Below, in pieces: positions 17,778-27,058 of a stretch of 64,000 bases of DNA (position 1 is its first letter; the number at the start of each line of letters is the position of its first letter). The DNA comes from Klebsiella pneumoniae (GTDB taxonomy: Bacteria; Pseudomonadota; Gammaproteobacteria; Pseudomonadales; UBA5518). The notes beneath the pieces are model-generated. The model saw nothing but the letters and a program-made list of their open reading frames with translations. It was not told the DNA's origin and made no database searches. A program made the translations under genes and the position numbers. The stretch lies in NCBI GenBank assembly GCA_945862145.1, contig CAMAXE010000001.1, positions 62,001 through 126,000 on the forward strand, in the 5' to 3' direction.

Positions 17778-20186
17778 ATGTCACGCAGTCAACGTCCGCG
17801 TCGAATCCACACCCGCCTGATCCCTGCTCTGCTTGCGGCGCTGCCGCCGCTCGCGTTTGCCCAGGGCGGAATTGAGGAAATCACCGTTACGGCCCAGAAG
17901 CGCGAGGAAACAGTGCGCGACGTGCCGATCTCGATGGTCGTCGAGACGAGCGATTCGCTGCTGAAGAAGAGCATCAAGTCGATCACCGACCTCGGGCGCC
18001 AAACCCCCAACCTCTATATCGAGGACCAGGGGTCGACCAACGCAGTGAACCTGCGCGGGCTGGGCAGCCCGGCCGAGGGTCTCGAGAGTCCCGTCGGCTT
18101 CTTTCTCGACGGCATCGCGGTGTCCCGAGCGCTTGGCATGCTGTCGATGCCATTCTTCGATCTGGAACGGGTCGAGGTGTTGCGTGGTCCCCAGTCGACC
18201 TTTTTCGGTCGCAACACCAGCGCCGGCGCGATCAACGTGATCAGCGCCAAGCCCGGCGATGAAACCGAGGGTCATTTCCGCGTCCGTGCCGGCAACCGTC
18301 AGATGCGTGAGTACGAAGGGGCACTCTCCGGCCCGATCACTGACACGCTCTCGGGTCGACTTGCGCTCGTCACGACCGAGCGCGGCGCCTTCCTCGATAA
18401 CCCGCTCGGCCGGGACGCCGGGGGTGAGGACAAGTCTGGTGCCCGCGCACAACTCGCATTCAATCCCAACGAAAATTTCGACGCGCTGTTCAAATACGAG
18501 TACATGACCACCAAGCGTTACGGCACCACGCAGCAGGGGATTGACCCCGGCCCCGGCGGCGCGGATCTGCCGATCAACCAGTACCTCGCGGCGCAGGGCG
18601 AGGATTTCAAGACCGACCTCACCCAGTACGTTGTCACCACGGGCATCTACGCCGATTTGAACGACGATACGCGCTGGACCGCACGCATGAAGAACATGCA
18701 ACTGGTCATGAACTATCGCTTCGGCGATGGCTACACGCTTACATCACAGACGGGTCATCTCGACACGGCCAATTCACGGATCTTCAACTATTCGGGTCTT
18801 CCCATTAACAGCATCATGCTGACCACGCGGTATTCGCCGGTCGATTTCACCAGCACCGAGCTGCGACTGACCTCGCCGGAGGGCGAGCGCTTTAGCTGGA
18901 TGGCCGGCCTCTACTACGACGAGCTGAGCTCCGAACAGACGCCCAAGAGCAAGAACGGCGGCGCCTACATTTTCTTTCACAACCCCTACAGCAGCACGGG
19001 TATTCCGGCCGCAAACCTTGCGGCGCTTAACGGTGACACCGAGGAGTCGAAGTCCTACTCCGGCTTCGCCGAGGGAACCTTCGCCGTCACGGAGCAGCTG
19101 AAATTCGGTGTCGGTGTGCGCTATGGCAGAGAGGAGAAAGATGCGGTCGACAAGGTTGGCTTGCGCATCGACCTGGCGAACGGCACGCCGCTTCCGCTCT
19201 ACTACCTGGGCATTCAGGGTTTCCCGAACGGGGCGCTCTACACGACGTCCTACACCGATGTGAGCCAGGTCACGGCGCCGTGTATCGGCATCGGCGGCGG
19301 ATCGTTCATCTCTCCGGATGGCAACCAGTGTGAGCAGAAGCTCGGTATCGACGACAATTTCCTCACCTGGTCGACAAAGCTTCAGTACGACATCAACGAC
19401 GATGTCAACGTCTATCTCACGGTGGCAACCGGTTACAAGAGCGGCGGCATCGACAACGGCGGCAACACCTTCGTGCTGAGCGAGAAACTCGTGAAGAACG
19501 AGGACTCGATCGCCTACGAGATAGGCAGCAAGACGCGCCTGCTGGATGGCCGTATGCTGTTCAACATCGCGGCCTTCATCAATACATTCGACGATTTGCA
19601 GGTGGGCGCCCAGTCACCCGACACCGGCGTTATCGTGGTGCGCAACGCCGCCGAGGCAGAAACCAGGGGCGTCGAGGCAGACCTCAACTTCTCGCTGAAC
19701 GAGAACTGGTCCATCGGGGGCAGTGTTGCTTTCCTCGATACCGAGTTCAAGAAGTTCCCCGGAGCCGCTTGCGGTGCGTTCGCGACCTGGTATGCCACCT
19801 GCGTGGGCAGCTTCGATGCCAAGGGCCAGGAACTTCCAGGCGCAGCCAAGTACTCGGGGTCTGCCTTCATCGCGCTCAACATGCCGCTTGGCGATACCCG
19901 CTGGGACTTCGACGGCAACGTGAACGTCTCGTTCCGCGACAAGAGCTTCGCTTTCGGCGACTTCGCCAATGAAAGCGAGCGTGAGCTCGACTCCTACGCC
20001 ATGGTGAATGCGATGCTGTCTGTGATCGACCGCGATAACGGCCTCACGATTTCGCTGGTGGGCAGCAACCTGACCGACGAGCGCGCTGTGACGGGCAACC
20101 AGACCAACCCGGTGGTGGCTTCCGAGATCAGCGGCTGGATCCTGCGGCCGCGTGAGTACGGGCTGGAGGTAAACTACAGTTTCTGA
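17778..20186 (+). CDS. TonB-dependent outer-membrane receptor
   Basis: I start at the ATG at 17778 after GGAGA (802 residues); an in-frame ATG 21 bp earlier lacks a site. A signal peptide ends near LPPLAFA, then EEITVTAQKREET serves as TonB box and plug entry, with DVPISM soon after. The plug has LRGLGSPAEGLESPVG and ERVEVLRGPQSTFFGRNTSAGAINV, the hallmark of the OAR/FyuA-like group. The beta-barrel ends in YGLEVNYSF with a terminal Phe. It imports a ligand across the outer membrane using TonB energy. Context of P450, acyl-CoA and CoA-transferase genes suggests a hydrophobic carbon source more than iron, but no ligand can be read. A strong terminator follows. Confidence 0.93.
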   Translation: MSRSQRPRRIHTRLIPALLAALPPLAFAQGGIEEITVTAQKREETVRDVPISMVVETSDSLLKKSIKSITDLGRQTPNLYIEDQGSTNAVNLRGLGSPAEGLESPVGFFLDGIAVSRALGMLSMPFFDLERVEVLRGPQSTFFGRNTSAGAINVISAKPGDETEGHFRVRAGNRQMREYEGALSGPITDTLSGRLALVTTERGAFLDNPLGRDAGGEDKSGARAQLAFNPNENFDALFKYEYMTTKRYGTTQQGIDPGPGGADLPINQYLAAQGEDFKTDLTQYVVTTGIYADLNDDTRWTARMKNMQLVMNYRFGDGYTLTSQTGHLDTANSRIFNYSGLPINSIMLTTRYSPVDFTSTELRLTSPEGERFSWMAGLYYDELSSEQTPKSKNGGAYIFFHNPYSSTGIPAANLAALNGDTEESKSYSGFAEGTFAVTEQLKFGVGVRYGREEKDAVDKVGLRIDLANGTPLPLYYLGIQGFPNGALYTTSYTDVSQVTAPCIGIGGGSFISPDGNQCEQKLGIDDNFLTWSTKLQYDINDDVNVYLTVATGYKSGGIDNGGNTFVLSEKLVKNEDSIAYEIGSKTRLLDGRMLFNIAAFINTFDDLQVGAQSPDTGVIVVRNAAEAETRGVEADLNFSLNENWSIGGSVAFLDTEFKKFPGAACGAFATWYATCVGSFDAKGQELPGAAKYSGSAFIALNMPLGDTRWDFDGNVNVSFRDKSFAFGDFANESERELDSYAMVNAMLSVIDRDNGLTISLVGSNLTDERAVTGNQTNPVVASEISGWILRPREYGLEVNYSF

Positions 20187-20203
20187 GGATCGGTCAGTGA
20201 CCA

Positions 20204-20229
20204 GGCGGGCTTCGGCCCGCCTTTTTTTT
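20204..20229 (+). terminator. rho-independent terminator after TonB receptor
   Basis: GGCGGGC (20204-20210), loop TTCG, GCCCGCC (20215-20221), then eight T residues (20222-20229). This is a textbook intrinsic terminator 17 bp past the receptor stop. It also insulates the convergent P450 gene that ends at 20235, although the T-run only serves the plus strand. Confidence 0.95.
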
Positions 20230-20234
20230 GCATC

Positions 20235-21440
20235 TCAGGCTGGCTGCAGGCGCACCGGCATCCGTTTGAAGCCGTTTACCAGGTTCGAGCGGATCCGCGC
20301 GGGCGGCGCAGTTTCTGCGACGCTGCGAAACGTCGTGAAGAACTCTTCGAAGAATACCCGTGCCTCGAGCCGCGCGAGGTTCGCACCGAGGCACAGGTGT
20401 ATGCCATGGCCGAAAGCGAGATGCGGGTTGGGGCTGCGGCGGATATCGAAGCGCATCGGATCGGTGAAGACCCGCTCATCGAAATTCGCCGAGGTATACA
20501 GCATCAGCACCCGGTCGTTTTCGCAGATTGTCTGGCCATGCAACGCGGTGTCGCGGGTAGCGGTGCGCCGGAAGTGGTGCAGCGGTGAGCTCCAGCGCAG
20601 CATTTCCTCGATGGCGGGCGCAAGGGTGTCCGGGTTGGCCGCCAACTCCGCGTAGAGATCGGGTCGCTCCAGCAGTTCGTGCATGCCGGTAGAGATCATC
20701 GCTCGTGTGGTTTCGTTGCCCGCCACGGTGATCTGCACGAACAGTGAGGCGAACTCCGCCTCGGTGATGGTGTGGCCGTCGACCTCGACGTCGATCAGCA
20801 GCGAGATCAAGTCCTCACCGCCGCGCCCCTTGCGCTCGGCAGCCAGCCCATAGCCGTACATGCCCATGTCTAGCGATGACTGCCGCTGCTGCTCCGGCGT
20901 GCAACCTATGTCGGGGTCGGTGGCAGAGGTGGAGTGGTCGGACCACTCGCGGATCTGTTCCCACATCTCCCGCGGCACCCCCATCATGCTGCAGATCACC
21001 GCAGTGGGCAGCTTGCCGGCGACGTCGTTCACGAAATCGCATTCGCCCCGAGCGCGCGCATCCGCGAGGATTGCGCGCGTGATATCGCGCACCTTGGGTT
21101 CTAGCTGCTCCAGCATGCGTTGCGTGAAGCGCTCGATCACGATGCGCCGCAGGGGCCCGTGTCGCGGCGGATCCATCCCCAGCAGTTGATGCTGCGTCTG
21201 CGCGAGGATCTCGGGCGGCAGCTCGTCTGCCATCACGAAGCCGCGCTCGGCCGAGAATGTCTTGTGGTCGCGTGATACCGCCATCACGTCGGCATGGCGG
21301 CTGATAATCCAGAAGCCACCGCCGTCCGGATGCGCATGCCAGTACACCGGCGCGTTGTCGCGCAGCCAGCGCATCGCCTCGTGGGGAACGCCCGCAGCGT
21401 AGACGTCGGGGTCGTAGAGTTCTATCGCGGGTGTCTGCAT
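20235..21440 (-). CDS. cytochrome P450
   Basis: With the ATG at 21440 (MQTPAIELYDPDVY) the protein has 401 residues, normal for a soluble bacterial P450. The I-helix oxygen-binding motif is AGNETTR, and the heme loop FGHGIHLCLG holds the axial Cys. The K-helix region EEMLRWSSP and the LGMDPPRH block resemble the CYP124/125/142-type group that hydroxylates sterol or isoprenoid side chains; that assignment is inference. It uses ferredoxin electrons, but no ferredoxin or reductase gene is in the window. The cupin gene lies 25 bp upstream on the same strand. Confidence 0.94.
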   Translation of the reverse strand: MQTPAIELYDPDVYAAGVPHEAMRWLRDNAPVYWHAHPDGGGFWIISRHADVMAVSRDHKTFSAERGFVMADELPPEILAQTQHQLLGMDPPRHGPLRRIVIERFTQRMLEQLEPKVRDITRAILADARARGECDFVNDVAGKLPTAVICSMMGVPREMWEQIREWSDHSTSATDPDIGCTPEQQRQSSLDMGMYGYGLAAERKGRGGEDLISLLIDVEVDGHTITEAEFASLFVQITVAGNETTRAMISTGMHELLERPDLYAELAANPDTLAPAIEEMLRWSSPLHHFRRTATRDTALHGQTICENDRVLMLYTSANFDERVFTDPMRFDIRRSPNPHLAFGHGIHLCLGANLARLEARVFFEEFFTTFRSVAETAPPARIRSNLVNGFKRMPVRLQPA

Positions 21441-21465
21441 GGCGGCGCTCTGGTGCTCCCCGGCG

Positions 21466-21972
21466 TCAGCCGAGGATGTCGGCGCGGCTGAGGGTGTGCC
21501 CCTGTGCGGCGGCCAGCGCGAGGTATTCGGCGAGCTGCGTGTGCGCATCGGAAACACCCCAGATGCTGCCATCCGGCAGGCAATGCACCAGGCTGCCGTC
21601 GATGAAAAAAATCACCTCGGCCGCCTCGGTGGCGTCGGCCGGCACGTAGAGCGTGTGGGAGGTATTGGCCGGTTCGCGCACCAGCGATCCGGGCGCCGCG
21701 ATGAAGGCGCTCTCCCGATACCCCCAACGTCCCTGCAGCGTGAAGGCAAACACGCCGCCGCTGTGGCGGTGGGCGGGCAGCTCGGTGCCGGGCGGGAAGC
21801 GATTCATGCTCACCCAGTGCCCGGTGTCGTCGTTGACGCGCAGCATTTTCATCGCCACGCCGCCGCCCTGTTCCACCCAGGGAAGGGCATGGTGGTTGAG
21901 ATGCGCTGATGCAAGCGGCGTCTGGGGCAGTTCGGTGACGCGAACCGGTGGGGGGAGTTCCATCGCTGTCAT
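21466..21972 (-). CDS. cupin-domain protein (acetylacetone/dihydroxyacetophenone dioxygenase-like)
   Basis: The 168-residue protein starts best at the ATG at 21972 (MTAMELPPP). It is a single cupin: PPGTELPAHRHSGGVFAFTLQG is the first metal-binding motif with two His, and SHTLYVPADA falls in the second. The overall pattern resembles 2,4'-dihydroxyacetophenone dioxygenase family cupins, which use iron to cleave C-C bonds. It is upstream of and close to the P450 gene, so the two probably act on one substrate. Enzyme activity is not certain. Confidence 0.75.
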   Translation of the reverse strand: MTAMELPPPVRVTELPQTPLASAHLNHHALPWVEQGGGVAMKMLRVNDDTGHWVSMNRFPPGTELPAHRHSGGVFAFTLQGRWGYRESAFIAAPGSLVREPANTSHTLYVPADATEAAEVIFFIDGSLVHCLPDGSIWGVSDAHTQLAEYLALAAAQGHTLSRADILG

Positions 21973-22088
21973 GCATGAATACCTCAAGTTGTCATGTCGC
22001 CCTTATAGCCCCCGCAGCCTTGCCGGTAAACCGCGGGTGCATTACCGCCTGGCAACACGTCGTGGGCACGCAGGCAGCCCAAGCTCGC

Positions 22089-23876
22089 TCATTCCCGTGC
22101 GGCTTGAGCGGCACCCGGGGCGAGACGTATCAGGGTTGGCTGCCCGTCTTCGATCTGCCAGCCCGGGAAGGTGGAGCTGCTGCTGAAAACGCTGCCGTCG
22201 TCGGCGACCCCTATGTCTCGCGTGAAGCTGCCACGCCGGCTGAGCGGGAATACGCGCCAGCGCCCGGTGGCCACGTCGAGGGACAACAGCGAATCTGACT
22301 GGCTGCCGGTCACCCACACCAGGCCGCGTGCGTTGTCGATATCAAGCCCGTAGGGAGTCTCGCCGGGTATGGGCAGCGCGTAGCTTCGGAAGCGCTTTTC
22401 CGCCACCACGTAACGCGCGACAAGTCCCCCCGCGAAACCCGTGATCCAGAGGTCGCCACCGGCATCACAGCGCAGCCGCCGCGGTGCGGCGAAGGGTGTG
22501 GGAATGATCTCGACCGCGAGCGTCACCGGGTCTATGCGTGCGATGTCGTCGGCGTTCAGGCGCGCTACCCACACGGTGCCGTCAGGACAGACGTCGAGTC
22601 CGTAAGGCGAGGGAAAGCCGCTGCTCTGGAGGTCGTATCGCGGTGGCTCGCCACCCCGGCCACTTTCCAGCGACCACTGCGTGTACCAGAGCAGCAGTTG
22701 GTCCAGCTTTCCCCGTGCCGGCAGATCGATATAGCGGAAGGTGCGCGCCTGGCGATCGAACACGGCCACCTTTGAACTGAGCCCGAGCGTGAACCAGGCG
22801 CGATCTTTGGCATCGAAGCGGATGGTCTGCGGGTAGAACCCCTCCTGCAGCCGCCACTCCATGAACTGTTTTTTCAGCGGGTCAAACTCGATCAGCGCCT
22901 GCTGGTTGGGCGGCGTGATGAAAATGTGTCCGTCGGTGGGCGAGAGGGCGAGCGAGTGCGCGCCGTAGAGGTTGTCTACCTTTGGCACCGCACCGGCGAG
23001 CCGATTGCCGAGCACGCCGCCCGGGGTGGCATCGGCCGAGTGCGGTATGCGGTAGACGGTGTACCTGCCATCGAGCGGGTCGATCTCGTAGATCCGATCC
23101 ATGAGATTGTCGCCCGTATAGACGAGCCCATTCGGGTGCAGCAGGACGTCATGGAGTTGCGAGGCAGAATCGCCCACCGCCCACTCGTTGATGGTGACTC
23201 CAGCGAGATCTGCATCCATCGCCGGAGTCTGAGCGGAGGCCTCGGGGTGTTCGCGGAGCTCCGCGAATCTGCGCCGCAAGTATTCCGCCATGGGTTTTCG
23301 CTGGCTGTCGGCCAATTTGGCGCCGTAGCGGTTCATCCGGTCGAGCACGTCGCGCCACTGCTCGGGGCTGCGCTCGATGCGTATGAAGCTCGACGCGCCC
23401 TGATGGCATCCGGTGCAGTGGCGCAGGAAATGCTCATGCGCCACGGTGTCGCCGTCGAAATCCAGCCGCGCGAGCCAGAGGTTGGCAGCTGATGCGGCGG
23501 CAAGTGCCACCGGATCGCGTTCGGGGGTCATCACCAGGTCGGGCAGCGGGCCTGGCGGGATGTCCGGGAGCAGCGTGTCACGGTATCCGGGCTTGCGTGC
23601 GCGCAGCGAGAAGCCGGACTCCGGCGCAGCCTCAATACGGATGGTGCCGGAGGCATCACTGAAGCGTGTGATCTCGGCTGCCGCCGAGGCGGGCGTACCC
23701 GGCGCCGGGTAGCCGTCATCGGAGGTGTCAACGCGCTCGCCTTGGGCTCGTTTCAGCGTGACCATGACGCCGGCCATGGGGGTGCCGGATGCATCACGTA
23801 CGCGCAGATCGAGCGCCTGCGTGGCGGCCCCGTGGAGGGCTGCCAAGGCAATGCAGGCGAGCAGCAATCGGGCCAT
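22089..23876 (-). CDS. periplasmic cytochrome c / Vgb-like beta-propeller fusion
   Basis: Starting at the ATG at 23876, a signal peptide (MARLLLACIALAALHGAATQA) leads a 595-residue secreted protein. After it comes an Ig-like carboxypeptidase-regulatory-type segment (about 22-118), then a heme c motif CTGCH at 154-158, then a long propeller (about 230-590) with repeated DGTVWVARLN and GGDLWITGF-like blades typical of virginiamycin-B-lyase/SMP-30-like proteins. Family members with this build are often annotated as lyases, but a single heme suggests electron transfer or redox sensing. Neighbours are the cupin/P450 pair downstream and a pterin-synthase gene on the opposite strand. Confidence 0.8.
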   Translation of the reverse strand: MARLLLACIALAALHGAATQALDLRVRDASGTPMAGVMVTLKRAQGERVDTSDDGYPAPGTPASAAAEITRFSDASGTIRIEAAPESGFSLRARKPGYRDTLLPDIPPGPLPDLVMTPERDPVALAAASAANLWLARLDFDGDTVAHEHFLRHCTGCHQGASSFIRIERSPEQWRDVLDRMNRYGAKLADSQRKPMAEYLRRRFAELREHPEASAQTPAMDADLAGVTINEWAVGDSASQLHDVLLHPNGLVYTGDNLMDRIYEIDPLDGRYTVYRIPHSADATPGGVLGNRLAGAVPKVDNLYGAHSLALSPTDGHIFITPPNQQALIEFDPLKKQFMEWRLQEGFYPQTIRFDAKDRAWFTLGLSSKVAVFDRQARTFRYIDLPARGKLDQLLLWYTQWSLESGRGGEPPRYDLQSSGFPSPYGLDVCPDGTVWVARLNADDIARIDPVTLAVEIIPTPFAAPRRLRCDAGGDLWITGFAGGLVARYVVAEKRFRSYALPIPGETPYGLDIDNARGLVWVTGSQSDSLLSLDVATGRWRVFPLSRRGSFTRDIGVADDGSVFSSSSTFPGWQIEDGQPTLIRLAPGAAQAARE

Positions 23877-24037
23877 CACGGCGCTACCTGGTAGAGCATG
23901 GGGCAGGGCATGCAACGCATGGTGCCTGCTGCCCCGCGGGGCCGCAATGATCCGCGGCAGGGGCGTGGGCCGTAAACGTCACGTTATACAGTCTGCCCTG
24001 CGCGTTATAGTGCGGGGCCTGCACGGGAGATCGTGGA

Positions 24038-24532
24038 ATGGAACAGATCACGACCATTGAACTCACCAAGGAGTACCTCAAGTTCTCCGCGGCGCATTTC
24101 ACGGTTTTCTCGGCCACCGAGCGCGAGAGGCTACACGGCCACAATTTCAAGGTGTCGGCGCGCGTCATGGCGCCCGTGGGACCCAACGGCATGTGCTTCA
24201 GCTACCGGATCCTGAAAGACAAGCTCGAGGCGCTGTGCTTGGGACTTGACGAGTACATGCTGCTCTCGGCGGACTCCCCGTACCTGCGCATCACGGAGGA
24301 AGGGCTGAATTACCGCGTGGAGTTCAACGGCGAGACGATGCTCTTCCTGAAGGCCGACACGCTGTTGCTGCCGGTCCGCAACGCCACCGTTGAGGAATAC
24401 TCGCGCTACCTGGTTGATCTGCTGCGCCAGGACGGCGAGCTGGTGGACGGCTACGATATCCGCGAGATCGGCATCAAGGTGTCTTCGGGCCCCGGTCAGT
24501 GGGGCTCCGCGAACTGGAAAAAAAAGGACTGA
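24038..24532 (+). CDS. 6-pyruvoyl-tetrahydropterin synthase/QueD-family protein without catalytic Cys
   Basis: A GGGAG ribosome site precedes this 164-residue PTPS-fold protein. The zinc ligands are present: FSAAHF (His20) and LHGHNF (His33, His35). The catalytic Cys that normally lies a few residues before LHGH is missing (SATERERLHGH). The fold converts dihydroneopterin triphosphate to pyruvoyl- or carboxy-tetrahydropterin. Cys-less variants with Glu in this loop (PTPS-III type) perform other reactions, and this copy has Glu28 and Glu30 there. It overlaps in operon with an SDR 3 bp downstream, the arrangement expected for a sepiapterin-reductase-like partner. No other queuosine genes are near, so queD is not used. 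Confidence 0.8.
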   Translation: MEQITTIELTKEYLKFSAAHFTVFSATERERLHGHNFKVSARVMAPVGPNGMCFSYRILKDKLEALCLGLDEYMLLSADSPYLRITEEGLNYRVEFNGETMLFLKADTLLLPVRNATVEEYSRYLVDLLRQDGELVDGYDIREIGIKVSSGPGQWGSANWKKKD

Positions 24533-24535
24533 ACC

Positions 24536-25243
24536 ATGACGACATCGACCCTTGTGATCACGGGCGCGAGCCGCGGCATCGGGTTGGCAACGGCGCAGCT
24601 TTTTGCGGATTCTGGATGGCGCGTGATCAACGTCTCGCGCAGCCCCATCCCGCTGGAGAGCGCAGTTCAGCTAGTGGTCGATCTTTCGGCGCCTGACTGG
24701 GACGCGCATCACGGCGAGACACTGCAAGCGGCGGTCGCGGGAAGCACTTGCATTTGCCTGGTTCACAACGCCGGCCTGCTCACCCATGACAGCGTGGCGG
24801 CGCTGGATGGTCCGGGTCTCGCACGTTCCTTGCAGGTGAACGTGGTTGCGCCCCAGCAGCTCAACCGGCTCCTGCTGCCGGGCATGGGGGCAGGATCATC
24901 GATCCTCTACGTGGGCTCGACGCTGGCCGAGAAGGCCGTGGCGGGCGCCTGTGCCTATGTCGTATCCAAGCACGCGCTTATCGGGTTGATGCGCGCGACC
25001 TGCCAGGACCTTGCCGGGCGTGGCATTCACACTGCCTGCATCTGTCCGGGATTTACCGACACGGAGATGCTGCACGCGCACGTGGGCGCGGACGAGGCGG
25101 TTCTCGGGGCGTTGGCGAGCGGCATCACCTTCGGCAGGCTGATCGCCCCCGATGAAGTTGCCGAGACCATTCGTTTCTGCGCGCTGAACCCCATCATCAA
25201 CGGCTCGGTGATCCATGCCAATCTCGGCCAGGTAGAACGCTGA
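24536..25243 (+). CDS. SDR family oxidoreductase, candidate pterin reductase
   Basis: The 235-residue SDR begins TLVITGASRGIGLATA (cofactor loop GASRGIG near 11-17). Other landmarks are VHNAGL near 83, the catalytic YVVSK near 139-143, and CPGFTDTEML near 170. It starts 3 bp after the PTPS-family gene, preceded by AAGGA within an eight-A tract, so both are co-translated. In animals and some bacteria PTPS is paired with sepiapterin reductase, itself an SDR, to make tetrahydrobiopterin. That role is an inference from order, not from a diagnostic motif. Confidence 0.85.
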   Translation: MTTSTLVITGASRGIGLATAQLFADSGWRVINVSRSPIPLESAVQLVVDLSAPDWDAHHGETLQAAVAGSTCICLVHNAGLLTHDSVAALDGPGLARSLQVNVVAPQQLNRLLLPGMGAGSSILYVGSTLAEKAVAGACAYVVSKHALIGLMRATCQDLAGRGIHTACICPGFTDTEMLHAHVGADEAVLGALASGITFGRLIAPDEVAETIRFCALNPIINGSVIHANLGQVER

Positions 25244-25339
25244 GAACGTGGGTGGGCCTGGAGATTGTCTGCGGGCCAAGGTCTCGGCTACATTGGCGCC
25301 GCTTTGCACCGATCCCCCAACGCCCACGAGGAAAGCGTG

Positions 25340-25699
25340 ATGAGAAAGACCCTGACGATTGTTGCCGCCCTGGCGTTTCCGCTGTTCGCGGCCACCGCCC
25401 ATGCCGCCTGCACGCTCGAGGCAGAGCCTGCAATCCCCGATGGCAAGTCGGCCACGCTCGACCAGATGAAGGCCGTCCAGGCCGCGGTGAAGGCCTATGG
25501 CGCCGATTACCGCGCCTGTCTCGATGCCGAGGCCGCTGCAGCCAACGCGGCCGCACCCAAGGACGAGAGCGCGGACGCCAAGACCGCGCGCGAGACAGCC
25601 ACGGCTTCGGCCTACAACGGCTCGATTGACAAGCAAACCGCGCTGGCGGCGAAGTTCAATGATGCCGTGAAGGCTTACAAGGCTGCGCAAGCCAAGTAA
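25340..25699 (+). CDS. small secreted Ala/Lys-rich protein of unknown function
   Basis: From the ATG at 25340 (MRKTLTIVAALAFPLFAATAHA) a clear Sec signal peptide precedes a 97-residue mature protein. The mature part begins ACTLEAEPAIPDG, has two cysteines (after the signal and in YRACLD), and is mostly Ala- and Lys-rich helix. I recognise no domain; similar short periplasmic proteins are common and uncharacterised. It lies alone between the SDR and a perfect 12-bp hairpin terminator. Confidence 0.8.
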   Translation: MRKTLTIVAALAFPLFAATAHAACTLEAEPAIPDGKSATLDQMKAVQAAVKAYGADYRACLDAEAAAANAAAPKDESADAKTARETATASAYNGSIDKQTALAAKFNDAVKAYKAAQAK

Positions 25700-25711
25700 G
25701 CCGTTACCTGT

Positions 25712-25753
25712 GGGGCGATGCCGGCAGGGAGTCGGCATCGCCCCTGACGTTTT
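25712..25753 (+). terminator. intrinsic terminator, 12-bp perfect stem
   Basis: GGGGCGATGCCG (25712-25723), a 9-nt loop, and CGGCATCGCCCC (25733-25744) form a perfect 12-bp stem. A TTTT follows at 25750-25753. It closes the small secreted-protein gene and separates it from the acyl-CoA dehydrogenase genes. Confidence 0.85.
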
Positions 25754-25776
25754 CGATATGCCGGAGCGCGAATCCC

Positions 25777-27006
25777 ATGTCTGAGCCCAATCGCAAGGAT
25801 TCCCCCGAGCAAACCCGATTCCGCGAGCACTGCAGGGGCTGGCTGGCGGCCAATCTGCCCCCGGAGTCGCCGGTGCGCCTGCCGCAGTCGGCGCTCGAGA
25901 TCATGACCCGTGAGCAACTGGACTACCTCCAGGCTTGGCAGCAGAGCGCCTATGAGGCTGGGTTGGTAGGCTCTGATTATCCGGTGGAGCACGGTGGCGC
26001 TGGGCGCACCGACTGCCAGCGCATTGCCAACGAGGAAATGCAGCGCTTCGGCACCCCGTATTTTCCCAACATCATCGGCCTCGGCATGGCTGCGCCCACG
26101 GTTTTCTACCACGGCTCGGATGCGCTGAAGCGTCAACTGCTGCCGAAACTCCTCTCCGGCGAGGAGATCTGGTGCCAAGGTTTTAGCGAGCCCGGGGCGG
26201 GCTCGGATCTTGCGAGCGTGCAGACATTTGCCGAGCGTCGCGGTGATCGCTGGATCATCAACGGGCACAAGGTCTGGACCTCGCTTGCCCACTTCGCGAG
26301 TTGGATGATCCTGCTCGCACGCACCGACAAGAGCAGCAAATACGACGGGCTCACCTATTTCGTGGTCCCTATTCGCGCCGCGCTCGGCAAGGGCGTTAGC
26401 GTGCGGCCACTGATCAAGATGACCGGCGAGACGGGTTTCAACGAGGTGATCTTCGAGGATCTCGAGATTGATGACGCCCTCCGGCTCGACGCGGTGGGTA
26501 AGGGTTGGACGGTGGCGATGACGACGCTCGCCCACGAGCGCGGCGCCGGGATTCTGGTGACGCCCCAGGCGGGCGGATCGCGCCTTGGCGATGCCGGCTT
26601 GGTTCCGGTGCTGGTGGCTTTGGCCCGAGAGTCATGGCGCCAAGGACAGTGTGCCGCCGATGACCCGGTGATCCGTTCGCGACTCGCTGATCTCGCGATC
26701 CGCGAGGAAGGCTTCAGACTCAACCTGAAGCGTGCCCGCGTTGCCGGGCTGACGGATCACCCTATGCGGCTCGCCCTGCAATACAAGCTGCTGATGAGCG
26801 AGATCGCCCAGGAAGCGGGACGGCTCGGCATGGATATCGCCGGCGCCGCTGGATCGCTCTATGTGTCGGACCCGGCAGCACCGCAGGCTGGCCGTTGGCC
26901 GCTGGCGTACATGAATTCCTTCGGTTTCACGATCGCCGCTGGCACCAGCGAAGTCCAGCGCAATATTCTGGGCGAGCGGGTGCTCGGCCTGGCCAAGAGC
27001 AAGTAG
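25777..27006 (+). CDS. acyl-CoA dehydrogenase family protein, subunit-like copy 1
   Basis: The 409-residue product has the full acyl-CoA dehydrogenase layout: helical N-domain, the FAD segment EIWCQGFSEPGAGSDLAS near residue 128, WIINGHKVWTS near 149, and the C-terminal GTSEVQRNILGERVLGL. It oxidises an acyl-CoA to the enoyl-CoA and passes electrons to ETF. The next gene is a second, dissimilar acyl-CoA dehydrogenase 52 bp downstream, the arrangement used by heterotetrameric enzymes in steroid side-chain degradation (FadE/ChsE pairs). I could not assign the catalytic Glu with confidence. Confidence 0.9.
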   Translation: MSEPNRKDSPEQTRFREHCRGWLAANLPPESPVRLPQSALEIMTREQLDYLQAWQQSAYEAGLVGSDYPVEHGGAGRTDCQRIANEEMQRFGTPYFPNIIGLGMAAPTVFYHGSDALKRQLLPKLLSGEEIWCQGFSEPGAGSDLASVQTFAERRGDRWIINGHKVWTSLAHFASWMILLARTDKSSKYDGLTYFVVPIRAALGKGVSVRPLIKMTGETGFNEVIFEDLEIDDALRLDAVGKGWTVAMTTLAHERGAGILVTPQAGGSRLGDAGLVPVLVALARESWRQGQCAADDPVIRSRLADLAIREEGFRLNLKRARVAGLTDHPMRLALQYKLLMSEIAQEAGRLGMDIAGAAGSLYVSDPAAPQAGRWPLAYMNSFGFTIAAGTSEVQRNILGERVLGLAKSK

Positions 27007-27058
27007 CACGTGGGCGCGGCGCCGCGTGCGCGTGCTCCAGGCAGCAGGTGATTTGACG

